Shown here piece by piece: positions 46,501-55,598 of a stretch of DNA of 64,000 bases. Origin of the DNA: Saprospiraceae bacterium. Its GTDB lineage: Bacteria; Bacteroidota; Bacteroidia; Chitinophagales; Saprospiraceae. The notes below the pieces were generated by a model. That model did no database searches. It saw only the letters and a program-made list of their open reading frames with translations, and was not told the DNA's origin. Positions within the stretch are counted from its first letter, which is position 1, and every line of letters starts with the position of its first letter. The DNA lies in contig JADJYH010000087.1 in NCBI GenBank assembly GCA_016719855.1, positions 1-64,000 of the forward strand. Reading direction: 5' to 3'. The position numbers were made by a program, and so were the translations under genes.

Positions 46501-48228
46501 CTCGCTGTTTTTCAGCACGGGATGCTTGAGCGCCACGGTGTGGCAAACATCGGGGCGCACCTCCAGCAGGTTACCGATATTGCCCACAAAAGTGGCCAGC
46601 GACATCACCATCCGCTCTCGGATTGGGTCAATCGGCGGGTTGGTCACTTGTGCAAACAATTGCTTGAAATAGCTGCTCAGGTGCTGCGGCTGGTTGCTCA
46701 GTACGGCCAGCGGAACGTCCGTGCCCATTGAGCCAATCGGCTCTTTTCCATCAAGCGCCATCGGCGCAATGATTTCCTCCAAATCCTCGCTGGAATAGCC
46801 GAAAGCCTTCTGGTACTTGAACACCTGCGCCGATTCAAGTTCGGTGAACGTGACCCGCGGCGGGGGCAGGTTTTCGAGGCGGATTTTGTGCTTTTCGAGC
46901 CAGTCGCCGTAGGGTTGCTGGGCGCAAATTTCGGCCTTCAGTTCCTCGTCGCTGATGATGCGGCCCTTCGACAAATCCACGACGAACATCCGGCCCGCCT
47001 TTAAGCGGCCATGCTCTTTCACGAGCTTCGGGTCAACGATGAGCGCCCCGCTCTCCGACGCCATGATGACCCGGTCGTCGTGCGTCACGGTGTAGCGGCT
47101 GGGGCGCAGGCCGTTGCGGTCGAGCGTGGCGCCGATGATGTTGCCGTCGGTAAACGAGATGGAAGCAGGGCCGTCCCAAGGCTCCATCATGGAGGCATGG
47201 AATTCGTAAAAATCCTTGCGCAGTTTTTCCATGCGCTCGTCGCCGTCCAAAGCTTCGGGGATGAGCATCATCATCACATGGGGCAGCGAGCGCCCGGTAT
47301 GGGTCAGCAGCTCAATCATATTGTCGAGGCAGGCGGAGTCGCTGGCGGCCTCGTCCACGATGGGCAGCAGCATGTCCATTTCTTCTTTGGAGAAATAGGG
47401 CGACTGGAAGCCTTTTTCGCTCGTGCGCAGCCAGTTGAGGTTGCCCTGCAAGGTGTTGATTTCGCCGTTGTGGGCGATGAAACGGAAGGGTTGCGCCAGC
47501 TTCCAAGAGGGAAAAGTGTTCGTTGCGAAGCGGCTATGCACGAGGCCGAATGCGCTGACGAGCCGCTTGTCGCTCAGGTCGGGGAAATATTGGCGTACCT
47601 GGTGGCTGGTGAGCTGGCCCTTGTAAACCACGATTTTATGCGACAGTGAGGCGATATAGAAGCCGATATTGTCCTTCGGAACGGTGTCCTTGGCGAGGTG
47701 CGTCGAATAGTTGCGCAGCACGAACAGCTTGCGCTCGAAGTCCTCCGCTGTGGCAATGCTGTCGGGCTTGCCAACAAAAACCTGCTCGATTTCAGGTTCA
47801 ACAGATAAAGCTGTTTCTCCGATTCCCGCTGTGTTCACAGGCACTTTGCGCCAGCACAAAATCTCCAGCCCCAGCCGTTCGGCGGCACGGGTGAAGATGT
47901 CCCGGCACTCTTCCCGCAGCCTAATTTCCTTCGGGAAGAACACCACGCCGACGCCGTACTTGCCGTAAGTAGGTAAGTACGTACCGAGCTTTTGGCATTC
48001 TTCAAAAAAGAACTCGTGCGGGGTTTGGAGGAGAATGCCTGCGCCGTCACCGGTGTTTTCCTCGCAGCCGCAGGCGCCGCGGTGCTCCATGTTTTCCAAG
48101 ACCGTCAGCGCATCGCTCACGGTTTGGTGGTTCTTGTTGCCTTTGAGGTTGGCCACGAAGCCGATGCCACAGGCATCGTGCTCGAATTGTGGGTTGTACA
48201 GACCTAAGTTTTTCATCGTCAAAAACAA
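43590..48228 (-). CDS. gltB: Glutamate synthase large subunit, carrying an inserted palindrome
   Basis: About 1545 residues after correction. It has the N-terminal glutaminase domain with HDACGIGFVANLKG and nucleophile Cys, the synthase domain (FMN and 3Fe-4S Cys region MRKCHLNTCPVGVATQDPELR) and the C-terminal GXGXG helix domain (GGRAVILGGTGRNFGAGMSGG). The 5' piece (45361-48228) reaches NTGEGGEDERRYLPLEG. The 3' piece (43590-45281) continues SLYLTEADELQIKMAQGAKP. Between them lies a 107-bp palindrome. One extra A (AAA at 45384-45386) breaks the frame; removed, the gene reads about 36 added residues at a loop, then DSLRSAIKQVASGRFGVTS. It makes glutamate from glutamine and 2-oxoglutarate. 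Confidence 0.9.
45337..45443. repeat. 107-bp palindromic element inside gltB
   Basis: Two pairs of perfect 14-nt arms: GGATTGGAAAGCCC (45337-45350) with 45430-45443, and GGGATTTCTAAGCC (45354-45367) with 45407-45420, around a 39-nt loop. It lies exactly where other GltB proteins have a short loop between RYLPL and DSLRSAIKQ, so it looks inserted. Confidence 0.85.
47966..47984. repeat. 19-nt repeat shared by gltB and the rep gene end
   Basis: On the minus strand GTACGTACTTACCTACTTA, encoding part of LGTYLPTYGKY in GltB. An exact plus-strand match lies at 62798-62816 at the 3' end of the replication initiator gene. Confidence 0.6.
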
Positions 48229-48269
48229 TGCTTAGGTTCTATTGGTCAGGTCTGCAAATTTGAATTATC

Positions 48270-49329
48270 TCATTCTACCTCAACGAGTTGATTCTCCGGC
48301 CGCAAACTCCGCACCGTCTTCCCTGCCTGCCACATCTCGCTTTCCCGCAGTTCCTTCAATTCCACCTCCAGTTTTTCCCGGTAGTCGGGCTGGCCATTGG
48401 AGGAAATGGACTTGGCGGCCTCTTTGCCTTCGGCAACGCTGGTGTAGAGTTCGTTGAAAACGGGCAGGGTGGCGTCCCGGAATTTTTTCCACCAATCCAA
48501 CGCGCCGCGCTGGGCGGTGGTGGAGCAGTTGGCGTACATCCAGTCCATGCCATTCTCAGCAACGAGCGGCATGAGCGACTGCGTGAGTTCCTCCACCGTC
48601 TCGTTGAACGCCTCGCTGGGCGAGTGGCCACGCTGGCGCAGTACCTCGTATTGCGCAGCGAAAATGCCTTGGATAGCGCCCATGAGTGTCCCCCGCTCGC
48701 CCGTCAGGTCTGAGTAAACTTCTTTTTGAAATCGGTCTCAAACAGGTAGCCACTACCGACGGCGATGCCGAGTGCGATGGCCCGCTCCCAGGCCCGCCCC
48801 GTAGCGTCCTGGTGGATGGCGTAGCTGCTGTTCAGGCCCCGTCCTTGCAGGAACATCCGGCGCAGTGAAGTGCCGGAGCCTTTCGGTGCGACGAGAATCA
48901 CATCCACATCGGCGGGCGGAACGATGCCCGTCTGGTCGTTGTAGGTGATGCTGAAGCCGTGCGAGAAGTAGAGCGCCTTGCCGGGCGTGAGGTGCTTTTG
49001 CACGGTGGGCCAGAGGGCGATTTGCGCCGCATCGCTGAGCAGGTAGCAGATGATGGTGCCCCGCTGGAGCGCCTCCTCGATTTCGAAAAGGGTCTCACCC
49101 GGCACGAAGCCGTCACGGACGGCCTTGTCCCAGGTCTTCGAGTCCCGGCGCTGCCCGACGATGACGTTGATGCCGTTGTCGAGTTGGTTGAGTGCCTGAC
49201 CGGGGCCTTGCACACCGTAGCCGATGACGGCGACGGTTTCGTTGCGGAGGACTTCCTGCGCTTTTTCGAGGGGGAATTCTTCCCGGTGACGACGTTTTCT
49301 ACAGTTCCGCCGAAGTTTAATTTTGCCAT
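48270..49329 (-). CDS. ilvC: Ketol-acid reductoisomerase (two 1-nt deletions)
   Basis: Corrected product about 353 residues. Start MAKLNFGGTVENVVT, then a missing C near 49284-49288 (ACCGGG for ACCCGGG); restored, it reads REEFPLEKAQEVLRNETVAV with the NADPH loop IGYGVQGPGQ. The middle part (48704-49213) contains VDVILVAPKGSGTSLRRMF. A second missing base in an A run near 48725 hides EVYSDLTGERGTLMGAIQG, after which 48270-48683 gives the C-terminal knotted domain (EAFNETVEELTQSLMPLVAE). It converts acetolactate to dihydroxyisovalerate. Part of the ilv cluster, 41 nt before gltB. Confidence 0.88.
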
Positions 49330-49370
49330 TGCTGATGTTTTAAGTTGTTGATTGTCAATTTATTGCTGAT

Positions 49371-49487
49371 TTGTCATTGCCGAAGGCAATCTGTCCACGC
49401 CGCTCGTGTACGCCGCTTTTGTCATCCCGAGCCATCGGGACCCGCAACGTCTTGCGTGATGTCGCAGTTTGCCTTCGGCAATGACAA
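49371..49487. repeat. Palindromic repeat TTGTCATTGCCGAAGGCAA, ilvN-ilvC gap
   Basis: 19-nt perfect arms at 49371-49389 and 49469-49487. The same arms recur at 52383-52448 upstream of ilvB. The loop here holds a second hairpin (TCATCCCGAGCC..CGGGA). Confidence 0.85.
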
Positions 49488-49539
49488 AAGCGGCGAGTAC
49501 CGTGACGTTGCGGTTTCCCTTCAGGAATGACAAAGTGAT

Positions 49540-50127
49540 TTACATCGAAAACACCTTCTCCCCCTCGTTCAAAAACTCATTTTCCGCTGCCTCACTGCTC
49601 GGTTGCATTTCCTCAAACTCCCTGATTTTTTCATGAAAACCCCGGCTTCCTTTGATGATGGCCACCCGTGCGCTGCGCACGAACTCAATCAGCCCGTAAG
49701 GTTCGAGGGCGTGTAGCAGCCCGTCCGTTTCCTCCCGGTGGCCCGTCGTCTCGAACACCGTGTAGTCCTTGCGGATGACGACCGCACGTGCGCCATGCTC
49801 CCGCAGCAGCCGCTCGACCTTCACCTTCTCCGCGATTTCGTCGGTGGGCACTTTGTACAGCGCCAGTTCCTGCCAGATTATTTCCTCGTTGGTGCTGAAA
49901 TAGACCTTCAGCACGTCCACCTGCTTCTCGATTTGGCGGGCAACCTTGCGCACCACCTCCTCCGTCTCGTCCACGAGGATGTTGAAGCGGTGGATGCCGT
50001 CCACTTCGCTCGGCGAGGTGTTCAGGCTCTCGATGTTGATTTTCCGACGGGAAAACATCGTGGCAATGCGGACGAGCAGGCCGACCTGGTTTTCAGTGTA
50101 AACTGTTATTGTGAATTCTTGCTTCAT
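49540..50127 (-). CDS. ilvN: Acetolactate synthase small (regulatory) subunit
   Basis: 195 residues with an N-terminal ACT domain (FTITVYTENQVGLLVRIATMFSRRKINIESLNTSPSE) and the C-terminal IlvH-type domain (AYGL-like region LLHALEPYGLIEFVRSARVAIIKGSRGF). It confers valine feedback on IlvB. MKQEFTITVYT at 50127 is the family start; the upstream extension lies inside the preceding gene. The Imm51-like gene ends 2 nt before it. Confidence 0.92.
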   Translation of the reverse strand: MKQEFTITVYTENQVGLLVRIATMFSRRKINIESLNTSPSEVDGIHRFNILVDETEEVVRKVARQIEKQVDVLKVYFSTNEEIIWQELALYKVPTDEIAEKVKVERLLREHGARAVVIRKDYTVFETTGHREETDGLLHALEPYGLIEFVRSARVAIIKGSRGFHEKIREFEEMQPSSEAAENEFLNEGEKVFSM

Positions 50128-50128
50128 T

Positions 50129-50461
50129 TTAATTTCGGATTCGTTCAATGTCTTCTTCGCTTCGAAGCAGTTCAATCATGAGTCCAAGCGTCTTTTTGAA
50201 GTCTGCTTCATTTTCAAGCCAAACCACACAGGTCGAGCTTTCAGAGTCTCCGTGAATTTTTGTTTCTAAATCAGGTGCTTTTTCACGGACATATTCTCTT
50301 AAAATCCCCTCCCATTCATCACCATCAATGTCGTCGAATTCATCAAGAACCTCGAAAGCGGCTTGGTAAGAAATCATGCTTTTACCCTTGTATTGAACCT
50401 CTTCAATTGTTATCAATATTGGGTTAAATGTCTCGTCTTCCCAGTACTCTTCTTCTTTCAA
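50129..50461 (-). CDS. Imm51-like immunity protein inside the ilv operon
   Basis: 110 acidic residues: EAFEVLDEF-type start, then DDIDGDEWEGILREYVREKAPDL, and SSTCVVWLENEADFKKTLGLMIELLRSEEDIERIRN. The WEGILR..REKAPDL core resembles the immunity protein 51 family of polymorphic-toxin systems. It sits between ilvB and ilvN, nearly abutting ilvN, and is more AT-rich than both. No toxin gene is visible. The family call is by pattern and tentative. Confidence 0.6.
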   Translation of the reverse strand: MKEEEYWEDETFNPILITIEEVQYKGKSMISYQAAFEVLDEFDDIDGDEWEGILREYVREKAPDLETKIHGDSESSTCVVWLENEADFKKTLGLMIELLRSEEDIERIRN

Positions 50462-50540
50462 AATTGCCTTTAGGTTATAGGAATCTTGAGCTTTTCAATT
50501 GATTCAATTTGCAAATTTGGTCGTTATAAAGTTTTTAAAA

Positions 50541-52301
50541 TCATTTCAATCGTATTTCCGCAACTCCACAACCCTGCGGCACCATCGGAAACACATTATT
50601 CTCCTTCCCGACCATCACCTCCAGCAGATGGCCGCCCGGCGTGTCGAGCATGGTTTGCAGCGCATTTTTCAAAAAAGCCCGCTCCGAAACCCGCTGCCCG
50701 GGGATGCCGTAGGCGTCGGCGACCTTCACGAAATCGGGCGAGACCATGTCCGTGAACGAGTAGCGGCGCTCGTGGAAAAGCTCCTGCCACTGCCGCACCA
50801 TGCCGAGGAACTGGTTGTTCAAAATCACGATTTTCACCCCAACGCCGTACTGCTGGATGACGCCGAGTTCCTGGATGGTCATCTGAATGCCGCCGTCGCC
50901 GATGATGCCGATGACGGTGCGGTCGGGCTTGCCGAACTTGGCCCCGATGGCCGCCGGAAGCCCAAAGCCCATCGTGCCGAGGCCGCCGCTGGTGATGGTG
51001 CTGCGGGTTTGGTTGAACCAGGCGTAGCGGCAAGCCACCATTTGGTGCTGCCCCACGTCGGTGACAATGATGGCATCGCCACCCGTCAGTTCGTTCAGCA
51101 GGTTGACCACCTCGCCCATCGTGAGGGTGTCGCAGGTCGGGCGCAGTTCGTTTTCGATGACGGCGGCCTGCTCCTGTGCGTCGTGCTCCCGGAATTTGGC
51201 GAGCCACGCCTCGTGTTTTTTCGGTGAAACGAGGGCCGTGAGCATCGGCAGCGTCTCCTTGCAATCGCCCCAGACGGGCACGTCGGCCTTCACGTTCTTG
51301 TCAATTTCCGCCGGGTCAATGTCGAGGTGGATGACCTTGGCCTGCTTGGCGTACTTGTCGAGGCGGCCCGTCACCCGGTCGTCGAAGCGCATCCCGATGG
51401 CGATGAGCACGTCGCACTGGTTGGTCAGCACGTTGGGGCCGTAGTTGCCGTGCATCCCGAGCATACCGACGTTCAGCGGGTGGTCGGTGGGCATTGCGCC
51501 AGCACCGAGAATCGTCCAAGCGGCGGGGATGCCCGTTTTTTCAATAAACTGCCGAAATTCTTCCTCCGCATTTCCCAAAATCACGCCCTGCCCGAACAGC
51601 ACGAAAGGCCGTTCTGCCCGGTTGATGAGCACCGCCGCTTGCTCGATATACTCCTTCCGAACAATAGGCTTCGGGCGGTAACTTCGGATATGTTGGCACG
51701 GCGTATAACCTTCATAATCAAAGGTTTGCAACTGCGCATTCTTCGAAATATCCACCAGTACAGGGCCGGACCTGCCGCTGCGGGCGATGAAAAACGCCTT
51801 GGCCAGCACCTGCGGGATTTCCCGTGCGTCGGTCACTTGGTAGTTCCACTTCGTGACGGGCGTGGTGATGTTGATGACATCAATTTCCTGAAAAGCATCC
51901 GTGCCGAGCAAGTGCGCAAACACCTGCCCCGTGATGCAGACCATCGGCGTGCTGTCAATCTGCGCATCGGCCAGCCCAGTGACGAGGTTGGTAGCACCCG
52001 GCCCGCTCGTGGCGAACACGACCCCTACCCTACCCGATGCCCGTGCATAGCCCTGTGCCGCATGGGTTGCCCCCTGCTCGTGCCGGACGAGGATGTGCGT
52101 GAGGCGGTCACTGTAATCGTACAGCGCATCATAAATGGGCATGATGGCACCGCCGGGGTAGCCGAAAATGGTCTCCACTTTTTCGCAAACGAGCGCATCC
52201 AGCACCGCTTGGGAGCCAGTAACGACGGTGGTTTTAGGATTTGCCACTGCATCGCCGTTTAACCGCTTTTCAGCTTTTGGTATTTCTAAAATTTGCTCCA
52301 T
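50541..52301 (-). CDS. ilvB: Acetolactate synthase large subunit
   Basis: 586-residue ThDP enzyme: KVETIFGYPGGAIMPIYDAL with the catalytic Glu in LVRHEQGATHAAQGYARASG, SGPGATNLVTGLADAQIDSTPMV, the FAD-region GMLGMHGNYG, and the ThDP-binding GDGGIQMTIQELGVI..KIVILNNQFLGMVRQWQ. It makes acetolactate/acetohydroxybutyrate for Val, Leu and Ile. Its regulatory subunit follows after the Imm51-like gene. Confidence 0.95.
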   Translation of the reverse strand: MEQILEIPKAEKRLNGDAVANPKTTVVTGSQAVLDALVCEKVETIFGYPGGAIMPIYDALYDYSDRLTHILVRHEQGATHAAQGYARASGRVGVVFATSGPGATNLVTGLADAQIDSTPMVCITGQVFAHLLGTDAFQEIDVINITTPVTKWNYQVTDAREIPQVLAKAFFIARSGRSGPVLVDISKNAQLQTFDYEGYTPCQHIRSYRPKPIVRKEYIEQAAVLINRAERPFVLFGQGVILGNAEEEFRQFIEKTGIPAAWTILGAGAMPTDHPLNVGMLGMHGNYGPNVLTNQCDVLIAIGMRFDDRVTGRLDKYAKQAKVIHLDIDPAEIDKNVKADVPVWGDCKETLPMLTALVSPKKHEAWLAKFREHDAQEQAAVIENELRPTCDTLTMGEVVNLLNELTGGDAIIVTDVGQHQMVACRYAWFNQTRSTITSGGLGTMGFGLPAAIGAKFGKPDRTVIGIIGDGGIQMTIQELGVIQQYGVGVKIVILNNQFLGMVRQWQELFHERRYSFTDMVSPDFVKVADAYGIPGQRVSERAFLKNALQTMLDTPGGHLLEVMVGKENNVFPMVPQGCGVAEIRLK

Positions 52302-52382
52302 GATTTGAGCTTTATTTTATTGCTGTTGGCAATGTTTTAAGTCGTGTTTTGCGTCGTGGTGTTTGTCACGCTGTGCGTCGCT

Positions 52383-52448
52383 TTGTCATTGCCGAAGGCA
52401 AACTGCGACATCTCGCGAGACGTTGCGGGTTGCCTTCGGCAATGACAA
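52383..52448. repeat. Palindromic repeat TTGTCATTGCCGAAGGCAA, ilvD-ilvB gap
   Basis: Perfect 19-nt arms identical to those at 49371-49487, with a compact loop containing a TCTCGCGAGA palindrome. It occupies the ilvD-ilvB gap and is the only feature seen there. Confidence 0.85.
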
Positions 52449-52488
52449 AAGCAGCGCACAGCGGGGCGTAAACTGTGATACCCACATT

Positions 52489-54169
52489 TTACAAATCCGT
52501 CACGCACCCATCGCTCGCCGAACTCACCTGTTTCGCATATTTGTACAAAACCCCCTGTTTCGCCTTCAGCTCCGGCTGAACCCAAGCCTTGCGCCTTGCG
52601 GCAATTTCCGCTTCAGCCAAATGCGCCACCAGTTCGTTGTTTTCGGCGTCAATGGTGATGCGGTCGCCGTTTTGCACGAGGGCAATCAGGCCGCCGTCGT
52701 AGGCTTCGGGGGTCACGTGGCCGACCACGAAGCCGTGGGTGCCGCCGCTGAACCGCCCGTCGGTGATGAGGGCCACGCTGGTGCCGAGACCCTTGCCCAT
52801 GATGGCGCTGGTGGGCACGAGCATTTCGGGCATGCCGGGCGCTCCCTTCGGCCCCTCGTAGCGGATGACGACGACGTGCCCGGCCTTCACCGCTCCGCCA
52901 CGGATGCCGTCAATGCAGTCGAACTCGTTGTCGAAGACGATGGCCGTGCCCTCGAAGCGCTGGCCTTCCTTGCCCGTGATTTTTGCGACAGCGCCGCCTT
53001 CGGCAAGGTTGCCGCCGAGGATGCGCAGGTGGCCGATGGCTTGTATCGGGCTGCGCCACGGTGGTTATTACTTGCTGGCCTTCGGCCAAATGGGGCAGTT
53101 GGCTGAGGTTCTCGCTGATGGTTTTGCCAGTGACGGTGAGGCTGTCGCCGTGCAGCAGTTTCTCCGACAACATGTACTTCATCACGGCGGGCAGTCCGCC
53201 GACCTCGTGGACGTTTTCCATGTGGTATTTGCCGCTGGGCTTGAGGTCGCCGAGCACGGGCGTTTTTCGGGAAATTTCCCGGATGTCGTTCAGCGTGAAC
53301 GGGATGCGGGCGGTACGGGCGATGGCCAGCAGGTGCAGCACGGCGTTGGTGCTGCCGCCGAGCACGATGACCACCCGCAGGGCATTCTCGAAGCTCTCCC
53401 GTGTGAGGAGGTCGAGCGGTTTCAGGTCTTTTTCGAGCAACAGGCGCATGGCCGGGCCGATGGCGGCGCATTCTTTTTCCTTGGCTTCGCCAACGGCGGG
53501 GTTGCTGGCGCTGTACGGCAGCGAAAGGCCCAGTGCCTCGATGGCGCTGGACATGGTGTTGGCGGTGTACATGCCGCCGCAGGCACCCGCACCGGGGCAG
53601 GCGTGGCGGATGATGGACTGCACTTCCTCGGCGGTGATTTCGCCCGCATATTTCTTGCCGTGCGCCTCGAACGGCGACACGATGTCGAGGGTGCGGCCCT
53701 GCCAATGCCCGGTGGCGATGGTGCCGCCATAGACCATGAGCGAGGGGCGGTTGAGGCGAATCATGGCCATGACGGAGCCGGGCATGTTCTTGTCGCAGCC
53801 GGGGATGGTCACGAGGGCGTCGTAGTAGTGCGCCCCCATCACCGCCTCGATGCTGTCGGCGATGATTTCCCGGCTGACGAGCGAGTAGCGCATGCCCTCC
53901 GTGCCGTTGGAGATGCCGTCGCTGACGCCGATGGTGTTGAACTCCAGCCCGGTCAGCCCCTCCTGCCGCACGCTCTTGCGGATGTCGGCGGCGAGGGTGC
54001 GGAGGTGACGGTTGCAGGGGTTGCCTTCGTACCAATTGCTACAGATACCGACGAAGGGTTGCTGCATGTCCTGTTCGGTGAGACCCGCGCCGTAGAGCAT
54101 GGCTTGGGAGCCGGGCTGGGTGTCGGATTGGGAGACGAGATGGCTGTATTTTTTTAGTTTCACGCTCAT
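52489..54169 (-). CDS. ilvD: Dihydroxy-acid dehydratase (one frameshift)
   Basis: Corrected product 559 residues. The main piece (52910-54169) has MLYGAGLTEQDMQQPFVGI, GTEGMRYSLVSREIIADSIE, the Fe-S Cys motifs TIPGCDKNMPG and CPGAGACGGMYTANTM, and VIVLGGSTNAVLHLLAIART. An extra G near 53047 interrupts it. Removing it gives VAQPIQAIGHLRILGGNLAE, EGGAVAKITGKEG, then 52489-52890: VVIRYEGPKGAPGMPEML, DGRFSGGTHGFVVGHVTPEA. It dehydrates dihydroxy acids to the keto acids of Val and Ile. Confidence 0.9.
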
Positions 54170-54186
54170 TTTTTATTGAAAAAGTC

Positions 54187-54194
54187 TATTTTTG
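54187..54194 (+). promoter_or_regulatory. -7 box TATTTTTG before the first TA module
   Basis: An exact TANNTTTG match 19 nt before the antitoxin start. No clear -33 element. Confidence 0.45.
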
Positions 54195-54213
54195 AATCAA
54201 AATCATTGTCAAA

Positions 54214-54471
54214 ATGACTTCTAAAGAACTTCGATTTTCCATCATCAACTTGGTTCAAGAAACTGAAGACCCGGAAATTCTTCAAAGCATTTACACGATT
54301 TTGAAGAAAATCATTGCCCCTGCGCCAGCAGACGTGGCAGGTTACGAACCTGACGGAACGCCCATCACGGAGGAGGAACTCGTGAAAAGCATCCTCGAAG
54401 GCACTCGTGAGGCCAAGGCCGGAAACAAAATCCCATTCGAGCAACTCAAAGCCGAATTTGGACTACAATGA
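54214..54471 (+). CDS. Antitoxin of a RelE/ParE-type module
   Basis: 85 residues, MTSKELRFSIINLVQETEDPEILQSIYTILKK then ITEEELVKSILEGTREAKAGNKIPFEQLKAEFGLQ. The helical N-terminus and the C-terminal EEELVKSILEG..G..IP.EQLKAEF tail are typical of Bacteroidota antitoxins paired with RelE/ParE toxins. The stop overlaps the toxin start by ATGA. It lies divergent from ilvD. Confidence 0.78.
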   Translation: MTSKELRFSIINLVQETEDPEILQSIYTILKKIIAPAPADVAGYEPDGTPITEEELVKSILEGTREAKAGNKIPFEQLKAEFGLQ

Positions 54472-54791
54472 ACGATGAAAACCACGACATAGCTTTCACC
54501 ATCCAAGCCGGGCGAGACCTCCGAAACATCCGCCAATACTTGACCCGACATGCCTCGGCATCCGTTGCGCAAAAGGTCGTTGGCGGTATTTTCGATGCTA
54601 TCCAGACTCTCGCCAAAACCCCAACGCAGCACCGCCCCGAACCCCTGCTCGCCGCTTTCGGCGATTATCGGGTCATGCTCAAGGGCAAGTACAAAGTCTA
54701 TTATGAATTCACGGGACATGATGTCATCGTTGCCCGTATCATTCATGCAAAACGTGATTTCAAACAGGTTCTCAAAACCTTCAAAGGCTGA
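54468..54791 (+). CDS. RelE/ParE-superfamily toxin
   Basis: 107 residues with the RelE/ParE fold pattern: AGRDLRNIRQYLTRHASASVAQKVVGGIFDAIQTL, RPEPLLAAFGDYRVMLKGKYKVYYEFTGHDVIVARIIHAKRD. Members cleave mRNA at the ribosome or poison gyrase; which one cannot be told here. Coupled to the antitoxin by a 4-nt overlap and closed by a strong terminator, so it is a self-contained module. Confidence 0.85.
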   Translation: MNDENHDIAFTIQAGRDLRNIRQYLTRHASASVAQKVVGGIFDAIQTLAKTPTQHRPEPLLAAFGDYRVMLKGKYKVYYEFTGHDVIVARIIHAKRDFKQVLKTFKG

Positions 54792-54810
54792 ACTTCATCA
54801 GCCCAAAACA

Positions 54811-54848
54811 AAAGCGCCTTTCCCGACTGTGAGCGAGAAAGGCGCTTT
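54811..54848 (+). terminator. Terminator of the first TA module
   Basis: AAAGCGCCTTTC / GAAAGGCGCTTT stem with a 14-nt loop, followed by GTTTTTT. It ends the transcript 20-57 nt after the toxin stop. Confidence 0.8.
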
Positions 54849-54981
54849 GTTTTTTCGATGAAAAAACGTCCTTTCTCAACCCGGTGGGTTGACGACGATG
54901 ATGATGTTGATAATTGTGGTTAGGTTAGGCATGGTGTAAAATTTGGTTGTTGGTGGCTAAACTTCAAAATTCAAAAATCTG

Positions 54982-54989
54982 TACCTTTG
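54982..54989 (+). promoter_or_regulatory. -7 box TACCTTTG before the second TA module
   Basis: An exact match 14 nt upstream of the antitoxin ATG at 55004, supporting that start over the longer frame beginning at 54947. Confidence 0.5.
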
Positions 54990-55003
54990 GAAAAAAATCT
55001 GCT

Positions 55004-55222
55004 ATGCAAATCATCTCTGTTGAACTGTTGAACGATGAGGCGCTGAAATTGCTGCAAGTTTTGGAGCAATTAAAAATCATTCGCTTATCACCGAAAACTA
55101 AAGAGACTCCCGCTGTTTCCGAACCTCCCAAAAGACGTTGGGCAGGGTCTATTTCAAAGGAAACTGGTAACAAATTGCTTCAACACGTGGAACAAACACG
55201 CAACGAATGGGAACGCATCTGA
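55004..55222 (+). CDS. vapB: VapB-like antitoxin
   Basis: 72 residues: MQIISVELLNDEALKLLQVLEQLKIIRL, a Pro/Lys linker, then RRWAGSISKETGNKLLQHVEQTRNEWERI. The N-terminal strand-helix and C-terminal toxin-binding helix are typical of antitoxins paired with PIN toxins in Bacteroidota. The stop overlaps the PIN gene start by 16 nt. Confidence 0.75.
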   Translation: MQIISVELLNDEALKLLQVLEQLKIIRLSPKTKETPAVSEPPKRRWAGSISKETGNKLLQHVEQTRNEWERI

Positions 55223-55593
55223 TTGACAGCAATGCTGTTATCGAATTCCTCGGCGGTATGTTTCCACCCGCTGGCAGCCAATGGCTCGAAGCTCTTGTAG
55301 ACAATAACCACCACCGACTTTCCATTATCAACCGAATTGAACTTTTGGGCTTCAATGGAAACCCTTCGGAAATGAAGGTCTTGTCAGATTTTATCGGTTC
55401 CTCTGATGTTTTACTGCTCACCGAAAACGTGGTATTAAAAACCATCGAACTCAGAAAACAGACCAAAATCAAACTCCCCGATGCCATCATTGCCGCTACT
55501 GCACTCGTGCATAAACTTACCCTTGTGAGTCGGAATACGGGCGATTTCAAAAATGTGCCGAGTTTGACCGTCGTCAACCCCCATTTGATTTAA
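55207..55593 (+). CDS. vapC: PIN-domain toxin (VapC-like)
   Basis: 128 residues with the PIN acidic quartet: LIDSNAVIEFLGG (Asp), SIINRIELLGF (Glu), KLPDAIIAATALVHKL (Asp) and LVSRNTGDFKNV (Asp). VapC toxins are site-specific tRNA or rRNA endonucleases. It overlaps the antitoxin gene and converges on leuB with 5 nt between stops. Confidence 0.88.
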   Translation: MGTHLIDSNAVIEFLGGMFPPAGSQWLEALVDNNHHRLSIINRIELLGFNGNPSEMKVLSDFIGSSDVLLLTENVVLKTIELRKQTKIKLPDAIIAATALVHKLTLVSRNTGDFKNVPSLTVVNPHLI

Positions 55594-55598
55594 AAAAA

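Noticed and set aside
45307..46731. Plus-strand ORF (474 aa) opposite gltB
   Set aside because: Antisense of gltB, crossing the palindrome; no recognisable domain.
43590..48228. gltB as two independent genes (563 and 955 aa)
   Set aside because: The pieces are consecutive parts of one synthase domain; neither would be functional alone.
52865..54157. Plus-strand ORF (430 aa) opposite ilvD
   Set aside because: Shadow of ilvD with low-complexity Gly/Ala/Val composition.
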